From Chrysophaeum taylorii (lineage: Eukaryota > Sar > Pelagophyceae > Pelagomonadales > Pelagomonadaceae), in the NCBI GenBank assembly GCA_029834535.1, contig JAQMWT010000653.1, forward strand, positions 1 to 64,000: a stretch of DNA of 64,000 nt, read 5' to 3'. Below the pieces are notes generated by a model that was not told the origin of the DNA, made no database searches, and worked only from the letters and a program-made list of their open reading frames with translations. Positions 1 to 10,625 of this stretch are shown in pieces. Position numbers and translations under genes: made by a program. Position 1 is the stretch's first letter; the number at the start of each line of letters is the position of its first letter.

Positions 1-780
1 ACGTGCAACGAACGAAGCGGAGTTGTTCTTTGACACAAAGGTCGGCGGTGACCGGAGTGGCATAACCGTCGTAGTCCTTCATTACACTCCGGTGTTGGCA
101 GGGCAATGTAAAAACTGCCAGGTCGAATGTAGGGAGTCGTATTTTGCCGGTTTGGAGTGCGGCATTGAGTTTTCTGAGGTCCGCATAGTGCTTGGCATGC
201 GGAAAGAGGTGTTGCGCACGGGTGCGCAGGATATCGTTGATTTCACAGGTGACTACGACAGTTAGGTGTTTGTCGAATCGCTTGCGATAAGTGTATAAAC
301 CTTCCTGGTGAAGTCCACCTGCAATAATGGCTGTTTCGAGCAGAGGGGTTTGTGTTTGCACAGAGAGGTCGGCGGAGCCATTGAAGGCGTAGTGGACGAC
401 AGGAGATTGGATGTTGAGCAGTTCGGTAAGATACATGGAACAATTTTGTAACTTCGCGAAGTCAAGCGTGTGCGATTTTGAGCGTGTCTCTGCGACATGC
501 TGTGTGATGTGTGCAATCTCATCTTGGAGTGACATTCGTTTGCTTGTGTGAAAGCTGACCACAGTGGCGAATGTGTGCTTGGGGTGGGATGGCAGGGACA
601 ACAGGCCGTTAGGCTTGCGAGCGGCAAGTACGACGGCGGTCTTTCCTATAAGTGTTGCGTGATTGTGGGGGTCTGAGGTTGAGGACATTAAGAGCGCATA
701 AAGGTAGGGCTCGTGGGGCAGTGGCGGGTCTGTTGCTTGTACATGCAGAGCTTTGAGCTGTGATGTTGCAATAACTTAAA
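1..780 (-). pseudogene. Unrecognised domain downstream of E0 protease, partial
   Basis: One minus-strand frame stays open for about 260 codons from near 780 to the window edge. It contains segments such as IGKTAVVLAARKPNGLLSLP, FNGSADLSVQTQTPLLETA and GLHQEGLYTYRKRFDKHLTV. It is mixed alpha/beta in character, with no transmembrane segment and no motif I can name. It occupies the place after protease where copia elements normally carry integrase, or where C2 carries its methyltransferase. None of the methyltransferase motifs (I, PPC, QxRxR) is visible in it. Confidence 0.45.
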
Positions 781-1080
781 GACCTTGTCGGAATTGCGGG
801 ACTACCATAAATACGAGATATAATACGTAACCTGCTTTGTCTTTTGTATCCTTTGAAGAGTGACCTGTAGCCTGCAGATATAACGGTTTAACACCGATAA
901 AGTGACTGGTAAGAGTCCCTCGGCCCATATGAATGGTGTGTTCCGGAATTCGGCGTATGGTCTCGGGAACAAAATTTTGAATTGCGCGCGTAAAGCAAAA
1001 AGATGTGCCACCGTCAATCAATGAGATTTCAGTGCCGGGCTACTGCAGCCGTGCAAGGAGCTAGTCTTCTTTGAGGTCGT
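776..1080 (-). pseudogene. Retropepsin-like motif of E0
   Basis: A minus-strand stretch reads ...EISLIDGGTSFCF..., which fits the hydrophobic-hydrophobic-Asp-Gly-x-(S/T) flap and active-site pattern of aspartic proteases in LTR elements, here with DGG. A later Gly-Val-Lys-Pro-Leu-Tyr-Leu segment is consistent with the second half of the domain. In retroelements this enzyme cuts the Gag-Pol precursor. The assignment rests on one motif and on position after Gag, so it is moderate. Confidence 0.5.
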
Positions 1081-1217
1081 GTTTGGAGTGTAAGCTGCAC
1101 AATGAAAATCGGCGACTTGCGTGGAAATAGTGGATGAAGTCGGGAATTTCGTCATCTGGAGGTTTGGTGCCTGATGAAGTAAGGTGTGGTTATCGGCACA
1201 GGCGTCGTCGGCAACCA

Positions 1218-2099
1218 TCAGGGAGAAAGCCGGCTCTTGTGGAGAGCACGCATGTAGTCACGGGGACGTTTGGCGTTGGCTTCGGCGGAGTCTTCTTCTT
1301 CTTGGGTTTCGGGAATGGCGTCGTCGTAGAGGTCTAGCTGGCCTTTGTCGTCATAGAAGCCGATATGTCCTTTGTCGTCTTGTTCATCGGTTTCGGCTTC
1401 GTCCTCATCAGGTTGATCGTCTTGGGGATCGGACGTTAACATCTGGAGGAATTCGGCGACGTCAGTTGCGGCTTCGGAAAGAAGTATCTCGTCGGAGATG
1501 GTGGTGATGAGGTTGATGAGCTTGTTCATATGCTCGGAGCTGGACGTATGTTGGCGACCGGCTTGGCTAAGATTCCGTATGGTTTGGAGCTTGCGACGGA
1601 CTTCACGAAGGGGGACCTTGAAGCGTTGGTCTGGAGTAGACGGTTTGGGTGGATGAGGTTGTGTTGGGAAGGTGACCTTGAGAAGATGCGGGTGCTCTCG
1701 TTTGTCAGGGGTGACGGGAGGAGCGCGGGGCTTGTTCTTCGGTGGGGTGACAGGGGTGGCCTTGGGTTTAGGACTGTCATTGACGTCGTAGTAAGACGGG
1801 GAGCGAGGATTAGGAGGCTTTTTGCCTGGAGGGGGCTTTTTGACGTGTCGCGAAAATGTGTTGTTTCTTGCGGTAGGCGTGGAGTTGGTGAATAAGATCA
1901 TTGTCTTCCTCTTGATCGAGATTGGCCTCCGTGAGAAAGACGGCGACGGGGTCGGTGTCTTCAATGGGGTCCGGTGGGGTGTCGTCTTCAGAGGGAGAGG
2001 TGTCATCATCGTCTTCGGTGAGGTGGAGACCATGACGGCGGGAGCGAAAGCGGGGGTTGTCTTTGTCCTTTGTTGGCAGACGACCAAAGTCCGTAACAA
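1218..2099 (-). pseudogene. Proline-rich, acidic Gag-protease linker of E0
   Basis: This block is rich in Pro, Lys, Asp and Glu (for example PPxxKP runs, then DDQPDEDEAETDEQDDKG). It sits between the Gag-like globular part and the protease motif of E0. Composition suggests a disordered linker or nucleic-acid-binding tail. No domain is recognised. The opposite strand also has open frames, but the order Gag, linker, protease on the minus strand supports this reading. Confidence 0.45.
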
Positions 2100-3409
2100 A
2101 GCGCAAAGGCTTGAAGTTAAGAGTGGGGTGAGGCTTTAGGTGAGCCCAAAAGTTGCGCTCAAACGTCGAAATGACGGTGATGCGAGCGATGAGCTTAGGA
2201 AGGTGGTGGATGGCGTCCTTGTCTTCGTCGAGTAACAGCGAATCGTTGGGAGTGCGCAGACAGTTAGCAAGACGTGCAAAGCCCTTTATGTGTGTTGGGG
2301 CGCGGGAGTCAAGCAAGCTTGGGGGTACTTGAATCGAAGAATTTGGTGAATTTCTTCGAGGATCTTGTTGTCCGGGAGTTGGAGAGAGGTGTCCGTGGTG
2401 ATCTGGCGGAGTTGTTGCTGGACATGACGCATGTAGTCGATGTAGTGAGCTGGCTCATGGATTTCAGGGTTGACGGGCGTGTCCAGAAAGGCATTGTAAA
2501 CATAATGCGCATGATGGATGTGGCTCTGGCCCGTATGCTTATCGAATGCGAGGCGAACTTGAAGCACGAATTCGAGTCCTATCGGGCAGGAGGATCCAAG
2601 TGCATCGATTTCGTCGTATGTTGGGTGCTTGACTGAGTCGCCACCGGCATGTAGGAAAAGGCGAAAGATGGGGTGTACAGTCTCGCGGAGATATACGATG
2701 AAGTCGGCTTCTTTTCCTTGGAGATGTGGTTGAGTTATTGGATATAACTTGCCTTTTGTCATATCGGTTGGGTCCTTGTATTGATCTTTTAGTTCTTGGA
2801 GTTTTGGCTCGTAGACGTTGTCCAGGAAGTGCTTGCCGAACTTGCGGTAGACACCCTTGTAGTAGACGTAACGGCCTTGGAAATCTTGCGTGTTCCCGGC
2901 GGTAGAGTGGCTGTCGGGGTCCTTGTCGTATTCGTCGATACCGCGGCTTAGGAGAGCGTCAGCGAGATCGTTAGATCCGCGCAGGACGGATTCCCACGTG
3001 TAGAAGCCCTGTAGGAAGTACTGAGTTATACCTGTTTCATGCATCAGATGTTCGACAAACAATTGCATGACACGAAACGAGAGCATTTGGGTGTGACTTG
3101 CGCCGAGTCCATGGACTTGAGAACGGCACTTGGTGGGTCACTAAAGGTGTTGATCTTGGACTTGGGATCTTGTTGAGCCGGAGTGGGAGGCGGAGCCGCA
3201 GCAGCGACGGCAGGTGGTGGTGCTTGCGTTGCTTGCATCTGGTTCGGCATGGCGCGAAGGTCTTGAAGGTCTTGTTTTTGAGCTGCCATCTCCCTTCGAT
3301 GTCGAGCTTCGTACACTTGAGCTTGTTGTTGCATGTCTCTTTGGTACTTGGCTTCTAGGCGAGCTTCTTGTTCTCGCATATCCTTTTGGAGTTCTCGAGT
3401 GGTTGGCAT
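1810..3409 (-). pseudogene. Gag-like region of E0
   Basis: The first coding block after the LTR starts at an ATG near 3409. It opens with about 60 residues of charged, Gln/Glu/Arg-rich probable coiled coil and an Ala/Pro-rich linker. A globular, mainly alpha-looking stretch of about 260 residues follows (2286-3086; Tyr, Phe and His rich), then a block with a polar acidic tail. Position after the LTR and before a protease motif makes this Gag. I see no zinc knuckle and no recognisable sequence match to the gypsy or copia Gags elsewhere in the window. Confidence 0.55.
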
Positions 3410-3495
3410 TTTTGCTTGGGTTCAGGAACGTCAGTGAACTTGACTTGTCTGGAAATCCTGGGGCTCTGCTGATACCGGGACTGGTGCCCAATACC

Positions 3496-3690
3496 TAGAG
3501 AACAGTAATCACAACTGTGTTACCATTCAGCAGAGCGTGAGAACAGTGGTAGTCTGTTCTCGATTCTGTCTTTTAATCGAGGACAGCCGGTGTGAATAAC
3601 ACAGCGCGTTCTTAAATCAAAGGTGGCAAAGTTAAGCGAACTAACCCTAGAACAGGGGGTACTAACCCTAGTTCGGATTTTCTATCTCTA
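3496..3690 (-). repeat. 5' LTR of E0 (195 bp, TAGAG...CTCTA ends)
   Basis: On the minus strand the LTR opens TAGAGATAGAAAAT, followed by an AGGGTTAG block and a C-run, and closes TACTGTTCTCTA. The same start, middle and end occur in the paired LTRs of N1 (30280-30469 and 38364-38553) and in N3 (60632-60818). The ends are short inverted repeats, TAGAG/CTCTA, in place of the usual TG/CA. The bases just after it (GGTATTGGGCACCAGTCC) resemble the GGTTTGGACCCAGTCC after the N3 LTR and probably hold the primer-binding site. Confidence 0.8.
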
Positions 3691-5471
3691 AGTAGGTTAT
3701 GTAAGATTTGTGGGATGAGACTGCTCGATTGTATTTCATCGAGGTTATCTTCTATGAACTGCGGGATTGCGAAAGGATCTTGGAGAGACTCAGTTTGTTG
3801 CAAGGCTGGATGATGAGTCGTGCGGATTAACTCATTTCGGAGTTGAATGAGAGTATCATCCGGTATGCCAAACATTAAGTCGTGTTGGTCATTCAGAGCG
3901 AAAGTGAGTATGTTGAGTAACGCACACACCTTGAGTAGGGTTACCAGCAAAACATCGGTATTAGTAGTGGCTGGAAATAGTCGATTTTCCATGTCACGGA
4001 GGTTTGTGACAGCAGTGTTTAAGTCAGACCGTAGTGCAGCATTTTCGGTAGTTAAGGCGTGGAGGCGTTGATCCAGTTGCCCATATGACGTTTGGAGAGC
4101 CACAACCTGTTGAGGAAGTTGATTTACTCGAGAAGATAATGCCCCAAGTCCTGGAAAGGTTGTAGTAGTAGCTGGTGCTGGTGCCGGGGCAGTAGATGCC
4201 ATTGGCGGGTAGTTTAACGACGTTTCGGTCGCAGCGGTAAGTTCGTTATAGAGATCAGGGTAACGTAATGATAAGAGCTTAGCAAAATCTTTGCGATCGG
4301 CATCGTGGAAAGTAGTAGGTGATGATATTTCATCAAAGATAGACGGTGGTCGTTCATCATCAGTTAGAGTGTTGTACTCGGCAGTGTGATGTACGAGGGA
4401 GCGGCAGAGAGTGTGAACCAAGGGCTGATAAGCACTTGCCTTAATAATCGACTGCTTCTTTGTATGTGTGCGAACAATTGTCACAATAAGCGACAAGTGT
4501 TCCAGATGAAGCCGAGAAACAAACTTGAGGTTGAAGGGGTAGGCCACCATTTGTTGAGCATCTGTTTGGAGCGTGGGAGGCATAATTATATCAGCGGGTA
4601 GAGAATGTTCCTTGACTAGTTCTTGCAGCAGTGCGTGCAGATCCAGTGGGAGAAAATAAACACGGATGATGGTGGCACGGAGGTGACCAGCGGGTGATGA
4701 CTCACAAGGAAAAACGACCAGACGTGCGTTCCACGCGAAGAAAAGAAACGAGAAGATATTGTGGTCGGTTTTTCTACATGCACAACACATACCCATAACA
4801 GGAACAGAAACGGGCATGAAGGCGTTCCAAATGTGTGATTCGCTGGCGAGATGTTCTAAGACAGCGGCAGGTAGCTCATTTATCTTCCGTTTGTAATTGG
4901 AGGCACAGATTTGGAGCGGTTTGCCGTCCTTGTCAAAACACTGAAGACAGTGGAATGTGGATTGCTGCGTCACCTTCTTGGGACCTCGATAACAGAGTGT
5001 AGCATGCATTGCAGGTGCAGAGGGAAGAGGGAAGACGACTGGTGTCCTGACTGAACAAAAGTTCGACAATTCCATGAAGACCTGGTAGTCCAAGTGATCG
5101 CGAGACGCGTAGATAGAATCGAGTGCTTTGGGTAGCTCGGTATGTAGAAATGACGATAGTAAACTGGTGAAAGGAGGTTGGAATTTTTGATCTGGCAGGG
5201 TAGATAATCCTTGTTCCTGCTGAGAGACATTAAAAATCACAGAGTCGGCAAATGTTGCTGGAGAGTTGGAGTCAGGGCGGATCGCAGCGGCAGAAGACGA
5301 GAGCAACCGGGCAATGTCATCGCGAGTCGGCTTCCTGCGGTTCGGAGGAGTGTTGGTAGAAGACTCAGCGGGCGTAAGTGTGCGAAGCAGTTCGCGACGG
5401 GCGGGCGTGACTCCACGTGGGTGGCTGTTGCGCCAGTGATGCATTGGCGACGCACAAAAAGGTAGTGGCAA
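3612..5471 (-). CDS. ORF3 of C1, CxxC-paired protein after RNase H
   Basis: This is an open frame of about 620 codons downstream of RNase H, the place where envelope genes sit in some LTR elements. Seen in it: a Pro/Ser/Thr-rich N-terminus; a pair of CxxC motifs (CLQC near residue 185 and CCAC near 235) that could bind zinc; a mixed middle; a peptide TETSLNYPP near residue 420; then a heptad-like coiled coil (about 440-500) and a helical tail. No signal peptide or membrane segment is visible, so an envelope role is unlikely. The C2 element has the same protein. The last 25 or so codons are read from the E0 LTR. Confidence 0.7.
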   Translation of the reverse strand: MPLPFCASPMHHWRNSHPRGVTPARRELLRTLTPAESSTNTPPNRRKPTRDDIARLLSSSAAAIRPDSNSPATFADSVIFNVSQQEQGLSTLPDQKFQPPFTSLLSSFLHTELPKALDSIYASRDHLDYQVFMELSNFCSVRTPVVFPLPSAPAMHATLCYRGPKKVTQQSTFHCLQCFDKDGKPLQICASNYKRKINELPAAVLEHLASESHIWNAFMPVSVPVMGMCCACRKTDHNIFSFLFFAWNARLVVFPCESSPAGHLRATIIRVYFLPLDLHALLQELVKEHSLPADIIMPPTLQTDAQQMVAYPFNLKFVSRLHLEHLSLIVTIVRTHTKKQSIIKASAYQPLVHTLCRSLVHHTAEYNTLTDDERPPSIFDEISSPTTFHDADRKDFAKLLSLRYPDLYNELTAATETSLNYPPMASTAPAPAPATTTTFPGLGALSSRVNQLPQQVVALQTSYGQLDQRLHALTTENAALRSDLNTAVTNLRDMENRLFPATTNTDVLLVTLLKVCALLNILTFALNDQHDLMFGIPDDTLIQLRNELIRTTHHPALQQTESLQDPFAIPQFIEDNLDEIQSSSLIPQILHNLLRDRKSELGLVPPVLGLVRLTLPPLI

Positions 5472-5507
5472 AAGATAAGGGCTAGTTTAATGACATTGCC
5501 GTCAGGG

Positions 5508-6461
5508 CTAGAGGTTAGGTGTCTTCTTGGTCTGAGTCAGTAGCATGGTGCATACATAGAAGAGAACGAAACGTGGAAAGTCGGCTGCAAGAGGCTTTAT
5601 AAAGCCATCAGCTACATTTAACTTGCCAGGGACATGGTGAACACGAATCTTCTGTAATGTGACATATTCGCGAATTTTGAACCATCGAGTAGAAAGGGCT
5701 TTGCTGCGAGAAGAGCCGTCAGGATTATTGGAAGTGTGCACAGCTGCAGCATTATCAGACAAAAGAGGTGGGCTTCTGATGAAGCGCACATCCTCGGCAA
5801 TAGGATTGTCATCAGCGTCAAAATCGGAAGGAGGGTCAGTTTTCGTATTCATATAGAAGGTCGGATTAACAACAAACGAGAGCTCAAGAAGTAACTTACG
5901 GAGCCAGACTGCTTCGTCAGCGCAGATGCTGAGAGCAATAAGCTCAGCTTCGTGGGTAGAACACGAAACTATGGATTGTAGTTTGCTTTTCCAGGCGATG
6001 AGGCAGTTGAACAGGTAGAAAACAAAACCAGTAGTGGACTTCCTGTCTTCCTGTTCCAGTGAAGGAGCATTTCCAGCATCCACCATATCGACTAGAGGGC
6101 CGAACTTGCCAGTAGCAGTGTCTTTGTCCCGTTAGTCGACTATTGTTGACAGGCCAATTCTGTTGGAGGAAATGACGCGTAGATGATTTTCGATCGCGTT
6201 TCATTTAGGGTGAAACCAGAGACGAAGAGCTCGATTGGCAGGTTTGCTGAGGTACCTTAGGATGTGACAGAGCATTTGGACATGCACATATGTGGGAGAG
6301 TGCATACCTCGGGAGCAGCGTCCTAGCGCTTGGGATAAATCGGGGCGACAAGCAACTTGCATGAGGACCAATTTGCCAATTAGAGTAGCGAAGTGATCGT
6401 GGATATAAATTTCCACGTCGGTAGAAGGAGAGCCTTCTTTGTACGTGAAAGTGGACGACAT
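5508..6461 (-). pseudogene. Copia-type RNase H region of C1
   Basis: The region matches C2 RNase H. It shows the Asp-Arg-Lys-Ser-Thr-Thr-Gly-Phe block, CSTHEAELIALS with the catalytic Glu, and LSDNAAAVHTSNNP with the catalytic Asp, followed by the usual KIREY...HVPGKLNVADGFIKPL end of copia polyproteins. It would degrade the RNA strand of the RNA:DNA hybrid during reverse transcription. The stretch 6201-6461 carries the end of the RT connection (FMQVACRPDLSQALGRCSRG type). Confidence 0.85.
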
Positions 6462-6485
6462 GGGATACTTCAGTGGTGTGAGGTT

Positions 6486-7370
6486 TTAAAATATAGGATG
6501 ATCGTTGAATAGTGCTTCTAGTTTGGCTTGGACATCTAGCGATATGGATCCATCCGGCGTTCGGCAGACACGCATTCCCAGAAGAGTATGGACTGGCTCA
6601 AATTGTTCCACCGACAAGCGCTCATGTAACGCTTCTTGTAACTCTGTGCGGAGAGTGTCGTCATTTGACACAATAACAAAATCGTCCACCGATAAACTGC
6701 AGATGACGAAGCGAGCGTGCGTAGACGTACGAACATATAAAAAAGTATCCGCACGGAGTCGCTTGTATCCAAGACTCCGAAAGAAGCTGTCAATTTCTTT
6801 GTTCCAGAGAGAAGGAGATTGTCTGAGTCCATAGAGAGACTTCCGCACCTTGGGTACACGGCGGCCACGGTATTTGTCGTCTTGTGGGTCGAGTAGTTTG
6901 ATACCATCCGGGAGCTAGACGTGGACGTGTGCGTCAATGTCGGACTGGACGAACGTATTGGGCACGTCACTGTGGTAGACCGGTAGGTTCTTGTAAGCCG
7001 CAATAGCTAAGATGACACGTATAGCAGTCATAGTTGCCGTAGGGCTAAACGTCCCAAAGAAATCGGCGCCAAGCGAGGCTAGAAATCCACGCAAGACTAA
7101 TCTGGCCTCGTGCTTGATGTAATCGCCAGACGCATTCGTCTTGATCTTGAGGACTAGCCGGCTGTCAATTGGACGAGTCGAAGCATCAGACAGAGATAGT
7201 TTGGAGCATCCGAAGCGCTCTATATCATGCAGTTCCTTTGCGATTGCCTTGACATAGGCCTGTCTGTCTTCCGGATAAAGGGCTTGAAGACACTTGAGTT
7301 TGTACTCGTCAATGGATACGTCGGCCTCTTGGACCTTGTATTCGTCCGGACCTACGGTGGCTAGAGCCAT
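6486..7370 (-). pseudogene. Copia-type reverse transcriptase of C1
   Basis: The block shows the order of RVT_2 family motifs: EARLVLRGF, FGTFSPTATMTAIRVILAIAAY, the DVPNTFVQSDIDA element, LYGLRQSPSLWNKEI, and CSLSVDDFVIVSND, where SVDD stands for the usual YVDD. It converts element RNA into cDNA. Very similar blocks are in C2 (50440-51504). Its N-terminal part begins right after the conserved 21-nt boundary motif at 7370-7390. Confidence 0.88.
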
Positions 7371-7373
7371 AGT

Positions 7374-9823
7374 TCAACGACTTTTCGGTCGAAGCAGCGC
7401 AAAGGACTTCGGGATATGCGTGAGTGGCGCAAGTGGAAGGGGTAGAGTTGTCAGGTTCCAAGGCAACCACAAGGAGCGGTTCCTCATGGAGTACCTGGGT
7501 GATGTACTCGGTAGGGCGGAGAGGGCGGGTGATTCGAAATCGAGAAAGCGATGTTGAAGGTCCCAGCGGAAGTCAGCGAGTTTCCCACCAGCGGCTTTAT
7601 AGGCACCAACCGTAGAAGCTTGGAGCCGAGCATTGACAGAAGTCCTGGAGGAGGCTTTGCGCCGGTTGGGGCGCTTAGTCCCCGGGACAAGTTGAAGGTT
7701 GTCTTGAGAGAACAAGTCCTTGTAAGAAGGAAGAATTGGCGGTGGCGAAATGGTATCGTCGTCAGCAGGAGTATTGTCGTCGGCAGGAGGTGAAGCTGCT
7801 GCTGTAGGCGGAGGGGTATGGGGCGGAGTCGGCGACGGAGCAGGAGCGGGAGGGTGCCCCCTCTGAGTATGAATCCCCCTCTGCAACGCATCATCGGGGT
7901 CTTCATCTCGATGAGGGTTAATGTCGAAGGACACTGGCGTAGCATCAGGTGGAGCATGTTCAGGATCCAAGGTGGAGCGGCGAATCATGTATGTGAAGGT
8001 CAATTTGGAGGTGACGCGAAGCTGGCCATTTTCGGGATTAAGGGCAACATCAGCTTGATGGTCAACATGAGGAGAGACAAGTGGATTTTCGGAGTTGGCG
8101 CAGCACAGGTAGAGATTAGCGCTGCCGAGTGGGCTCATACTTGTGGTGTTCATGAGGCTCAAGGAGGAGGATGCACTCGCTGCCAAAGATCTGGAGGAGA
8201 TCATGTTGAGGTGTTGCTAGTTGATTATACAGAAACTGCGGAGGGCTGATGATGGCATGGTGAATGCGTTCGAGTGAGGCATTTGGGAGGATGTTGTATG
8301 ATTGAATGGTGTGGATCACAGCCCACGGGAAGCGGATTGCAGGTTCCACGATCTTGGCGGCACGGTAATGAGCACGGAGAAGGTTACGGAGGCGAGTTGA
8401 GGAGGAAGAAGCAATGAAGCCTATACTTTGTTCGACTTCATGGTTAAAATGGTGGGTAAGGCGGAAAAGCGACAAGGGTGATACTATGCTCGACCCTGTA
8501 GGGAGTGGTGATGTATTAGCTGAAGTACGGCCGGAACGCGTCGGAGTATACTGTGCGTAAATGCACATTGAATTGGGTCTTGCAGAAAGCATGCAGGTAA
8601 TCGAGTGCTTGCGTGAATTCGGTCGCGTTGGTGGTGCGAGTGAAGTAGGCTAGTATAAACTGCGATAGTAGTTCTTTGAAGACAATAATGTGGGTGAAGC
8701 CGCCCCATTCAGAAGGTATGGTTACGTTGCCATCATCGCAAGCCCAGGCTTCACCGGGCCGGTGGGTCTGTTCAAAATTGGGCTTGGTCTCGTTATTTTG
8801 GTCTTGACGGTGGCGTTTATTGTGGCAAATGCAGTCTATGCACATATCCCTGTATGGAATATCAGATGCTGAGAAGCCAGGGCGAGCAAGGACGTCTGGG
8901 GCTTTAGCAGCAGCGTTGTCAGGGCATTAGTGTACGTTGTGGAAGCGGTTGGCGCGTTCTTTGGCATTTTTGTATTCGACGGTGCCATGGGCGAGCGATT
9001 TGCGAGGAATTGCCTTGACCGGATGTGTTTCTTCCGACGGACATTGAATTCGAGTTCTGTGGATGCATCTAGCGATGGGGCATCAGGATCATCGCTGGTG
9101 TCCGCGTCATCGGCAGCGGGGGTTGTAGAGAGGGCTTCTTCCGGTGTGATTCCCGAGGAGCGGTAGTTTAACGACTCTTCGGTCCAGCTGCGGTTGGAAA
9201 CGCGGCTCATGAAAGCAGCCGCCTGAAAGATAGTATCTGAGCTGTGATTGGAAAGAAGCAGTTCACAAGGGAGGAAGGTATATACATAGGTCTTCTTCAA
9301 GGTAGCACTGTCATGTTGAAAGGAGGGGTCCAACATAAGTAATTTCATATCGACGACCACGCGACAGATGTGTGTGTATAGGGTGTGATGAGTGCCCGCA
9401 GGTAGGGCATTGCCGAGTAGGTCGCAGCATAAGTCATTCTTCAGTGAGAGTAAGAAGGACGTCTGGGAGCGGGTATGATTGTTGGCTTTGATAAGTTCGG
9501 ATCGAGTAGGGTAGCGAAGTTTGCCATTGCGAGGGTCCAACAAGATTATATTAGCATATCCCCGGATAGTTGGCAATGGAGCTAACATAGAGTGAATTTT
9601 GGATCCAAGCTTGCGGTCGCTGCCACGTAAGTAGCCGATATACCGGCTATGAGAAAGATGGTAATCTTCCAAGGGAAAATATCTGTCCTTGAAAGTGAAT
9701 TGATCGGAGGATTGGTTGTATGAGAGACAGTTGGGCATAACAAGAGAGCACTGTTGGAGTAAGTTGCGGATGGCAGGAACAGTGCTGTGGGCTGTGTTGA
9801 CAGGGGGGTAGGCTTGCACTAGC
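7374..9823 (-). pseudogene. Integrase region of C1
   Basis: On the minus strand from the G1 insertion point: a segment with HSRYIGYLRGSDRKLGSK and RGYANIILLDPRNGKLRYP, a CIDC/CxxC half of the N-terminal zinc site, then the catalytic core around WACDDGNVTIPSEWGGFTHI and VYSDAFRPYF, and a C-terminal region rich in Pro, Ala and Thr. This matches the C2 and C3 integrases closely. Integrase joins the cDNA ends to host DNA. The order integrase-then-RT places the element in Ty1/copia. Confidence 0.82.
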
Positions 9824-10161
9824 TGTGGCGGCAACTCCCGCCTCCTACGGCTTACCCCTCTTCTAGGGCCCCCCCTTATCAGGAGCACCCTACTCCGTTC
9901 TGATGATGTCAGTGTTCTCTATGACATCATCTTCCTTTTCCGTGACATGCGTCACCCTGAATTCTGATTTTCGATATATCCTTGATCATAAAGCAACAGC
10001 CGGTCCTCAAGTTGTGAGGACCAGGCACGGAAGTTGTTTGTGGTCGTGTGGCAGGAGAACGGCCATCCTCGTCCAGTGACCCCACCAAGGGCACGGACGC
10101 GAGCGGCGAGCCAGGATTCGAAGGCACGCCAGGTAGCCCCTAAAATTCTCCTTACGCCACA
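9824..10161 (+). repeat. 5' LTR of G1 (338 bp)
   Basis: It starts TGTGGCGGCAACTCC and ends TTACGCCACA, the usual TG...CA form. The matching 3' LTR is 20028-20364. It contains a TGATGTCA...TGACATCA short inverted pair near its start (about 9902-9929), which could be a binding site for a bZIP-type activator, though this is only inference from the palindrome. Confidence 0.93.
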
Positions 10162-10625
10162 GGTGGTGGAGGATATGAGATTCGAGCGACTATATCGGTC
10201 GCAACGAACTAGTGCATCTCGCATTCTCTACACGGTCCGGACAAGCCGCGCGCGCCCTGATCAAGCGCACCGACAATGAATTCCAGAAGGACCATTGCCG
10301 TGGGAAAGTTCCCCGGCCGGATACGTTAGTCGTCGGAAGTGACGACGCGCGATTCGGTGCTAACCGACGCGCAACCCGGGTACCGCTGCCGCAGGCGAGC
10401 GGAGTGAGATCGCAACGCACGGATAAGGCATTGTTTGCCGTGCAGAGACGAGTTCTGCCGCCCACCGGACTGATAGATTTGTCGGTGGAAGACGCACGCA
10501 ACGACGATATTACGCGTGTCGTGGACGGTTAGAAGTTCCAGAGTCGAAGGAGCTCGAGGACGACGACGACTCAACCATTTTGGACCCGCTCTGATCTCGG
10601 CCGACTAGAACGAGCCAGAGCCGAT
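10162..10625 (+). other. G1 primer-binding site and leader
   Basis: Two bases after the LTR comes TGGTGGAGGATATGAGAT (10164-10181). It begins with TGG, as expected for pairing with the CCA end of a tRNA. The same 18 bases follow the G3 LTR at 27583, so it is the conserved primer-binding site. The rest, up to the ATG at 10626, is a leader of about 440 bases with short open frames on both strands and no recognised coding content. Confidence 0.75.

Larger units (their letters stand above)
1..3690 (-). mobile_element. LTR retrotransposon E0, 5' part, cut by window edge
   Basis: Read on the minus strand, an LTR (3690 down to 3496) is followed by a leader, a coiled-coil and Gag-like region, a proline-rich acidic region, a retropepsin-like motif and an unrecognised domain that runs off the window at base 1. 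No RT is inside the window, so the superfamily is not assignable here. It lies in the same orientation as copia-like C1. C1 ORF3 reads straight into the LTR, whereas the related ORF3 of C2 continues for about 70 more residues, so E0 most likely inserted into C1. The LTR ends and the first bases after the LTR match those of the non-autonomous elements N1 and N3. The coding part seems broken in a few places. Confidence 0.75.

Noticed and set aside
1134-2139. Plus-strand frames over the E0 gag linker
   Set aside because: They have no motifs. The minus-strand frames give the order Gag, linker, protease and share orientation with the LTR.
3496-3690. This LTR as the 3' LTR of copia C1
   Set aside because: C2 ORF3 continues about 70 residues past the corresponding point, and the LTR, primer region and following Gag-like frame belong together as E0. 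Insertion of E0 into C1 explains this better, though a shared LTR cannot be fully excluded.
3612-5471. ORF3 as an envelope gene
   Set aside because: I see no signal peptide, transmembrane span, furin-like site or glycoprotein cysteine pattern; it has CxxC pairs and a coiled coil instead.
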